64,000 nt of DNA from the NCBI RefSeq assembly GCF_014297285.1, contig NZ_JACOQI010000016.1:8110-72109 (forward strand), written 5' to 3'. This document shows, one piece after another, positions 60,313 through 64,000 of the stretch. The stretch comes from Dysosmobacter segnis (GTDB lineage: Bacteria > Bacillota > Clostridia > Oscillospirales > Oscillospiraceae). Positions within the stretch are counted from its first letter, which is position 1; each line of letters starts with the position of its first letter. The notes beneath the pieces are model-generated. The model ran no database searches. It was not told the DNA's origin and saw only the letters and a program-made list of their open reading frames with translations. The position numbers and the translations under genes are program-made.

Positions 60313-60340
60313 TTGACATTTAAATGCACTGTGCTACTAT
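60313..60340 (+). promoter_or_regulatory. Promoter of the metal/methyltransferase operon
   Basis: TTGACA, 16 bp, TACTAT (other -10 frames possible). About 200 bp before the first gene, leaving a long structured leader. Confidence 0.6.
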
Positions 60341-60349
60341 ATGACAAAA

Positions 60350-60475
60350 AAGATGATGCAGTGGAGGGCAATCCCGGAAACGGAGAACGTTCATACCGGA
60401 GGCTTCACGGCGAAACAGAGCTACCGCAAGCAAGCTTATAAGCGGAGAGACCGCGGAAACGCGGTTTTTCAAAGC
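60350..60475 (+). promoter_or_regulatory. Structured leader with terminator-like hairpin (riboswitch or attenuator candidate)
   Basis: G-rich leader with several paired segments (CCGGAAACGG; GCTTCACGGCGAAACAGAGC; CCGCAAGCAAGCTTATAAGCGG) ending in ACCGCG-GAAA-CGCGGTTTTT, a rho-independent terminator ahead of the coding region. It does not match any riboswitch consensus I could recall (SAM-I, TPP, cobalamin, ydaO, yybP-ykoY, fluoride, glycine, T-box). Confidence 0.5.
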
Positions 60476-60553
60476 ACAGCAGTTAGTCAACTTTAACAAA
60501 AACCTTGCATATATGTAGGTTGAATTCATCTGACTGCAAAAAGGACAGCAGCT

Positions 60554-61180
60554 ATGAAGAAGTCTGAGAATTTCTGGAACAGAAACGCGAAGCGCTATGA
60601 TCGCTTTATGCGAAAGGACCGGGCGGCATACGAAAAGCTGTATGAACTGATCCGACCGGTTGTAAAAGCCAGAACGGTGCTGGAACTTGCCGCCGGGACC
60701 GGGCTGATCGCTAAAAACATTGTGCGTGCGGCAAGCCATATCGAGGTGACGGACGCCTCCGAGGAAATGATCGCTGAGGCGAAGCGGAACAACCGCTCTG
60801 CAAAGCTGCACTTTTCAGTGTGGGATATGTTCTGCCTGCCCTATGCGGACAAGTCCTTTGATGTGGTGATCGTATCCAATGCGCTGCACATCGTCCCGCA
60901 GCCGGAGAAGGCCCTTGCCGAGATCCGCCGGGTGCTGAAGGATGACGGCGTGCTCATTGCCCCTACCTTTACCCATGGGAACGGCACCCTGCGAGGCATA
61001 ATCAAGCTGTTTTTTATGAAACTGGCGGGATTTCCGCTGAACAGCAGGTGGTCAAGCGCGGATTATCTGGCGTTTTTGCGGCAAAACGGCTGGACGGTGC
61101 GGAAGAGCGCCGTGCTGAAAGCGTCCTTTCCGCTGACCTATGCGGAATGTGTAAAACCGTCGGTGAAGGGAAGGGGGTAA
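60554..61180 (+). CDS. Class I SAM-dependent methyltransferase
   Basis: 208 aa. Rossmann methyltransferase with motif I LELAAGTGLIAKNI (near 44-57), acidic strand-2 end (EVTDASEEMI), motif IV VVIVSNALHIVPQPEKAL and a Met11/UbiE-like C-terminal half. The substrate cannot be told. First gene of an operon with an ATC-hydrolase-family gene and metal-transport genes, 5 bp before the next gene; a role in metal or metalloid detoxification is possible but unproven. Confidence 0.85.
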   Translation: MKKSENFWNRNAKRYDRFMRKDRAAYEKLYELIRPVVKARTVLELAAGTGLIAKNIVRAASHIEVTDASEEMIAEAKRNNRSAKLHFSVWDMFCLPYADKSFDVVIVSNALHIVPQPEKALAEIRRVLKDDGVLIAPTFTHGNGTLRGIIKLFFMKLAGFPLNSRWSSADYLAFLRQNGWTVRKSAVLKASFPLTYAECVKPSVKGRG

Positions 61181-61184
61181 CGCT

Positions 61185-61814
61185 ATGAAATACATGGGAA
61201 TGCCATGGGGGATGTGGACGCTGTTTGCGGGCTCCTTTCAGGCACAGTTGACTGATGTGCTGGGGTATAATGAGCAAACGGCGAAGGCGATCACACGGAG
61301 GGCAAAAGCGAAATACAAGGAGATCCTCAGCCGTCTGCCGGAGTTTGAAAAGGGGGACCGCTTCAAAATCAATCTCGTGGGCTGCGCCATGCTGGGGGCC
61401 TTTGTTCTTACCATGCCAGAGCGTCCCAATGTAGATCGGCTGACGGAGTATTACGCCAAGGCCATGATGACAAAGCCTATGCGCTGGTTCTGCCGTAAAA
61501 GCGGCGAGAAAAAGTTCACACCCCAAAGCGTTGCCGGACTGCAAGCGGCGGCAGCGCTGAAGGCCGCCGACCGGAACCCCTATTCGTGGAACATGGACTT
61601 TTACGAGTACCCCGACGGCAGCGGCTACGAGGCCCGGTTTACCAAGTGCGGTATCTGCGTTTTGATGCGGGAGCTGGGGCTGTACGATTTGACTCCGGCC
61701 CTGTGCCGTCTGGACTACACCATGAGCGAAGCGGGCGGCACGGCGGATTTTACGCGGCAGTATACCCTTGCCACCGGCGGGCCGTACTGCGACTGCGGCT
61801 ATAAGAAAAAATGA
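61185..61814 (+). CDS. L-2-amino-thiazoline-4-carboxylate (ATC) hydrolase family protein
   Basis: 209 aa. Matches the small Clostridial ATC hydrolase family (MPWGMWTLFAGSFQAQL, KYKEILSRLPEFEKGDRFKIN, GCAMLGAFVL, MTKPMRWFCRKSG, FTKCGICVLMRELGLYDLTPALCRLDYTM, GPYCDCGYKKK). Named for hydrolysis of ATC towards cysteine, but members beside heavy-metal genes are not characterised. Several Cys near the C terminus could bind metal. Start follows GGGAAGGGGG of the previous gene's end. Confidence 0.82.
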   Translation: MKYMGMPWGMWTLFAGSFQAQLTDVLGYNEQTAKAITRRAKAKYKEILSRLPEFEKGDRFKINLVGCAMLGAFVLTMPERPNVDRLTEYYAKAMMTKPMRWFCRKSGEKKFTPQSVAGLQAAAALKAADRNPYSWNMDFYEYPDGSGYEARFTKCGICVLMRELGLYDLTPALCRLDYTMSEAGGTADFTRQYTLATGGPYCDCGYKKK

Positions 61815-61832
61815 CAGGAAAGGATGTTTTTT

Positions 61833-62096
61833 ATGATTCAGACAACAATTAAAGTTTCCGGCATGGCCTGCTCCATGTGCGAGGCCCATATCAACGACGC
61901 CATTCGCGGCGCATTCCCGGTGGAGAAGGTCACATCCTCCCATTCCAAGGGGGAGACGGTGATCCTCTCCCAAGCGCCGCTGGACGAAAACGCCCTCCGC
62001 GCCGCTATTGACGCCACCGGCTACACGGCGGGGGAGATCCATGCGGAAACGTATGAAAAAAAGGGACTGTTTCATTTCGGAAAAAAGAAGGACTGA
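61833..62096 (+). CDS. Heavy-metal-associated (HMA) domain protein
   Basis: 87 aa from the ATG at 61833; the ATG at 61824 is too close to AGGAAAGG. HMA fold with the metal site GMACSMCEAH (CxxC at residues 13-16) and a basic tail (FHFGKKKD). A CopZ-like chaperone or a detached N-terminal domain of the P-type ATPase encoded two genes on; passing a soft metal ion to that pump is the likely role. Confidence 0.85.
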   Translation: MIQTTIKVSGMACSMCEAHINDAIRGAFPVEKVTSSHSKGETVILSQAPLDENALRAAIDATGYTAGEIHAETYEKKGLFHFGKKKD

Positions 62097-62168
62097 GCTC
62101 ATTCCTGTGGTCCGGCTTTCCGGCCATCGGTTTGAAATAAATAAAATCCATATAGGAGGATAATTGTT

Positions 62169-62441
62169 ATGAAGAAAATTGGTTTGTTTGCCGCAGGCGT
62201 TCTGTTTGGTACCGCCGGTATGAAGCTGCTGGGCAGCAAGGACGCGAAAAGAGCCTACGCCCAGACCACTGCCGCCGCACTGCGGGCAAAGGACAGCGTG
62301 ATGACCGCTGTGACCGCTGTGCGTGAGGGGGCGGATGACGTCTATGCGGAGGCTAAGGCCATCAACGCCCAGCGCACGGAGGCCGAGACCGCTAATGTGG
62401 TGGAGGATACCTCCGCAGAAGAGGAAAGCCAGGCAGAGTGA
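62169..62441 (+). CDS. DUF6110-family small protein
   Basis: 90 aa. The N-terminal hydrophobic stretch (IGLFAAGVLFGTAGMKLLGS) looks like a membrane helix or signal anchor, followed by an Ala-rich helix (AKRAYAQTTAAALRAKDSVMTAVTAVREGADDVYAEAKAI) and an acidic tail. DUF6110 proteins commonly precede heavy-metal ATPase genes in Clostridia. Probably a membrane partner of the pump; function unknown. AGGAGG upstream. Confidence 0.75.
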   Translation: MKKIGLFAAGVLFGTAGMKLLGSKDAKRAYAQTTAAALRAKDSVMTAVTAVREGADDVYAEAKAINAQRTEAETANVVEDTSAEEESQAE

Positions 62442-62444
62442 TCC

Positions 62445-64000
62445 ATGAAATGCACGATCCTACATGATACGGCCGGGCGGCTGCGGGTCCATCTTTGCTG
62501 TAAGCGGATGACGCTGCGGCAGGCGGACGTGCTGGAATACTATCTGCTGGCGGTGGACGGCGTGCGCTCCGTCAAGGTCTATGACCGGACGCGGGATGCC
62601 GTGGTGGTGTATGACGCGGAGCGGGAGCGCATGATCCGTGCGCTGGCCCGGTTCTCCTTTGAAAAAGCGGAGAAGCTGGATCTGGCGCCGGAGCACACCT
62701 CCCGCACCTTGAACCGGGAATTTGAGGATAAGCTCGCCCTCACTGTTATGCGCCGCTGCGCTTCCAACCTGTTTCTGCCGGCGCCGGTGACGTCGGCGCT
62801 GGCTGTGATCCGCTCCGCAAAGTACATCAAAGAAGGGCTTCTGGCCCTGTGGCACCGGAAGCTGTCCGTTGCCGTGCTGGATGCTACCGCCGTCACTGTG
62901 TCTATGGTGCGGGGAGATTTCGCCACTGCCGGTTCGGTCATGTTCATGCTGCGGCTGGGGGAAATTCTGGAGGAGTGGACCCACAAGAAGTCCGTGGCCG
63001 ACCTTGCCTCCGCCATGAGCTTACGGGTAGAAAACGTCTGGCAGCAGGTAGACGGCACCGAGGTGCTGACGAAGGTCACCGACGTGAAGCCGGGGGATCG
63101 CATCGTGATCCGCACCGGCGGCATGATCCCGCTGGATGGCCGGGTGGTGGAGGGCGAGGCCATGGTGAACCAGTCCTCTCTCACCGGAGAATCCATGCCG
63201 GTGGCCAAGCGGCCCGGCAGCCCTGTTTATGCCGGTACGGTGGCTGAGGAAGGCGAGTGTGTGGTCTGCGTGGAAAAGGTGTCCGGCAGCGGACGCTATG
63301 ACCGGGTGGTCCGCATGATCGAGGAATCGGAAAAGCTGAAATCCACCGCTGAGGACAAGGCGTCCCGCATGGCGGACAGGCTGGTTCCCTATACGCTGGG
63401 CGGCACGGCTGTGACTTATCTGCTGACCCGCGATGTGACCAAGATGCTGGCCGTTTTGATGGTGGACTTCTCCTGCGCGCTGAAGCTGGCGATCCCTGTC
63501 GCGGTGCTGTCCGCCATGCGGGAAAGCAGCGGGCATCACATTTCTGTCAAGGGCGGGCGTTTTCTGGAGGCTGTGGCCAAGGCGGATACCATTGTGTTCG
63601 ACAAGACCGGTACGCTGACCTACGCCACGCCGAAGGTGGCACAGGTCATTCCCTTCGGCGGACACCGGGAAGCGGATATGCTCCGCCTCGCCGCCTGCCT
63701 GGAGGAGCATTACCCCCACTCCATGGCCAACGCCGTGGTAGAGGAGGCGAAGCGGCAGGGCCTCACCCATGAAGAATACCACTCTCAGGTGCAGTATGTG
63801 GTGGCCCACGGTATTTCCAGCATGGTGGAAAATAAAAAGGTCATCATCGGCAGTGCCCACTTTGTCTTTGAGGACGAGGGATGCTGTATCCCGGAGGGAG
63901 AGCAGGAGAAATATGACGCGCTGCCCGCCGCGTATTCCCACCTGTATCTCTGCATCGATGGGGAACTGGCGGCGGTCATCTGCATCCACGATCCTCTGCG
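62445..64000 (+). CDS. Heavy-metal-translocating P-type (P1B) ATPase, 3' end outside window
   Basis: 518 codons visible; the gene runs off the window. N-terminal HMA-like fold without CxxC (about 1-60), membrane helices about 105-170, actuator motif SLTGES (near 246), intramembrane motif DFSCALKLAIPV (near 341-352) and phosphorylation site DKTGTLTYATP (near 386). The usual CPC/CPH/SPC metal motif is replaced by SCAL. The ATG lies 4 bp after the previous stop. The metal cannot be predicted safely; export of a soft or transition metal is likely. Confidence 0.88.
   Translation, partial: MKCTILHDTAGRLRVHLCCKRMTLRQADVLEYYLLAVDGVRSVKVYDRTRDAVVVYDAERERMIRALARFSFEKAEKLDLAPEHTSRTLNREFEDKLALTVMRRCASNLFLPAPVTSALAVIRSAKYIKEGLLALWHRKLSVAVLDATAVTVSMVRGDFATAGSVMFMLRLGEILEEWTHKKSVADLASAMSLRVENVWQQVDGTEVLTKVTDVKPGDRIVIRTGGMIPLDGRVVEGEAMVNQSSLTGESMPVAKRPGSPVYAGTVAEEGECVVCVEKVSGSGRYDRVVRMIEESEKLKSTAEDKASRMADRLVPYTLGGTAVTYLLTRDVTKMLAVLMVDFSCALKLAIPVAVLSAMRESSGHHISVKGGRFLEAVAKADTIVFDKTGTLTYATPKVAQVIPFGGHREADMLRLAACLEEHYPHSMANAVVEEAKRQGLTHEEYHSQVQYVVAHGISSMVENKKVIIGSAHFVFEDEGCCIPEGEQEKYDALPAAYSHLYLCIDGELAAVICIHDPL

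Noticed and set aside
60350..60475. T-box or SAM riboswitch call for the leader
   Set aside because: The GACCGCGG-like terminator looks superficially like a T-box end, but the T-box bulge sequence and stem I features are missing; the SAM-I core is also absent.
1..64000. CRISPR array
   Set aside because: No regularly spaced short direct repeats with unique spacers; the GGCGTC iterons and Sel1-coding repeats have other explanations.

Overview
The window looks like a chromosomal accessory region of a gut-type Clostridia, most likely Oscillospiraceae. Coding density is high, GC is moderate, and there are Rex, an S-layer-homology protein, a Cys-rich HCB13-like peptide, and many short IMEs (integrative mobilizable elements) with MobP relaxases and tyrosine integrases. 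The species cannot be fixed from the sequence. Only about 45.8-49.0 kb and the stretch beyond 57.5 kb look like ordinary chromosome; the rest is mobile DNA and defence genes.

Layout. (1) 0-8.9 kb: type I restriction-modification system 1 (hsdR, hsdM, hsdS). It is followed by a tyrosine recombinase and silent hsdS cassettes in both orientations, joined by inverted repeats, which makes a phase-variable specificity locus. (2) 9.0-15.1 kb: a membrane-anchored sigma-like protein, then IME-1 (replication HTH protein, oriT-like block, MobC-like protein, MobP3 relaxase with Sel1 repeats, excisionase, integrase). (3) 15.2-17.2 kb: a NYN-domain protein, a tRNA-Pro 3' half fragment and decayed DNA. (4) 17.2-33.8 kb: a defence island. 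It holds an XRE/AlbA-ATPase pair and type I system 2, whose operon carries AbiTii, a membrane protein and a DUF4393 protein between hsdS and hsdR. These are followed by a YgjP-like metallopeptidase, a DUF3427 helicase remnant, a Myb-like protein, a helicase-nuclease and a Bro-N protein. (5) 33.8-42.2 kb: IME-2, with the same oriT layout as IME-1 and two overlapping integrases. (6) 42.4-45.8 kb: McrBC. (7) 45.9-49.0 kb: tRNA-Pro and tRNA-Arg, each preceded by displaced tRNA 5' halves and tandem repeats resembling integrase arm sites, with the small Cys-rich protein, the SLH protein and rex between them. (8) 49.0-57.4 kb: IME-3 in reverse orientation (two integrases, a VirD2-like relaxase with an overlapping nested gene, MobC, a broken RepA-like ATPase, a DUF6076 protein, a sigma-like protein). 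(9) 57.5-64 kb: a DUF4365 protein, a chimeric XRE protein, a MetE-family protein, an IS3 remnant, and an operon with a structured leader (methyltransferase, ATC hydrolase, HMA protein, DUF6110 protein, P-type metal ATPase running off the window).

How it fits together: two type I systems, McrBC, AbiTii and a helicase-nuclease form a layered anti-invader region assembled by repeated integration beside tRNA genes. The IMEs carry no type IV secretion genes, so they would need a helper element to transfer.
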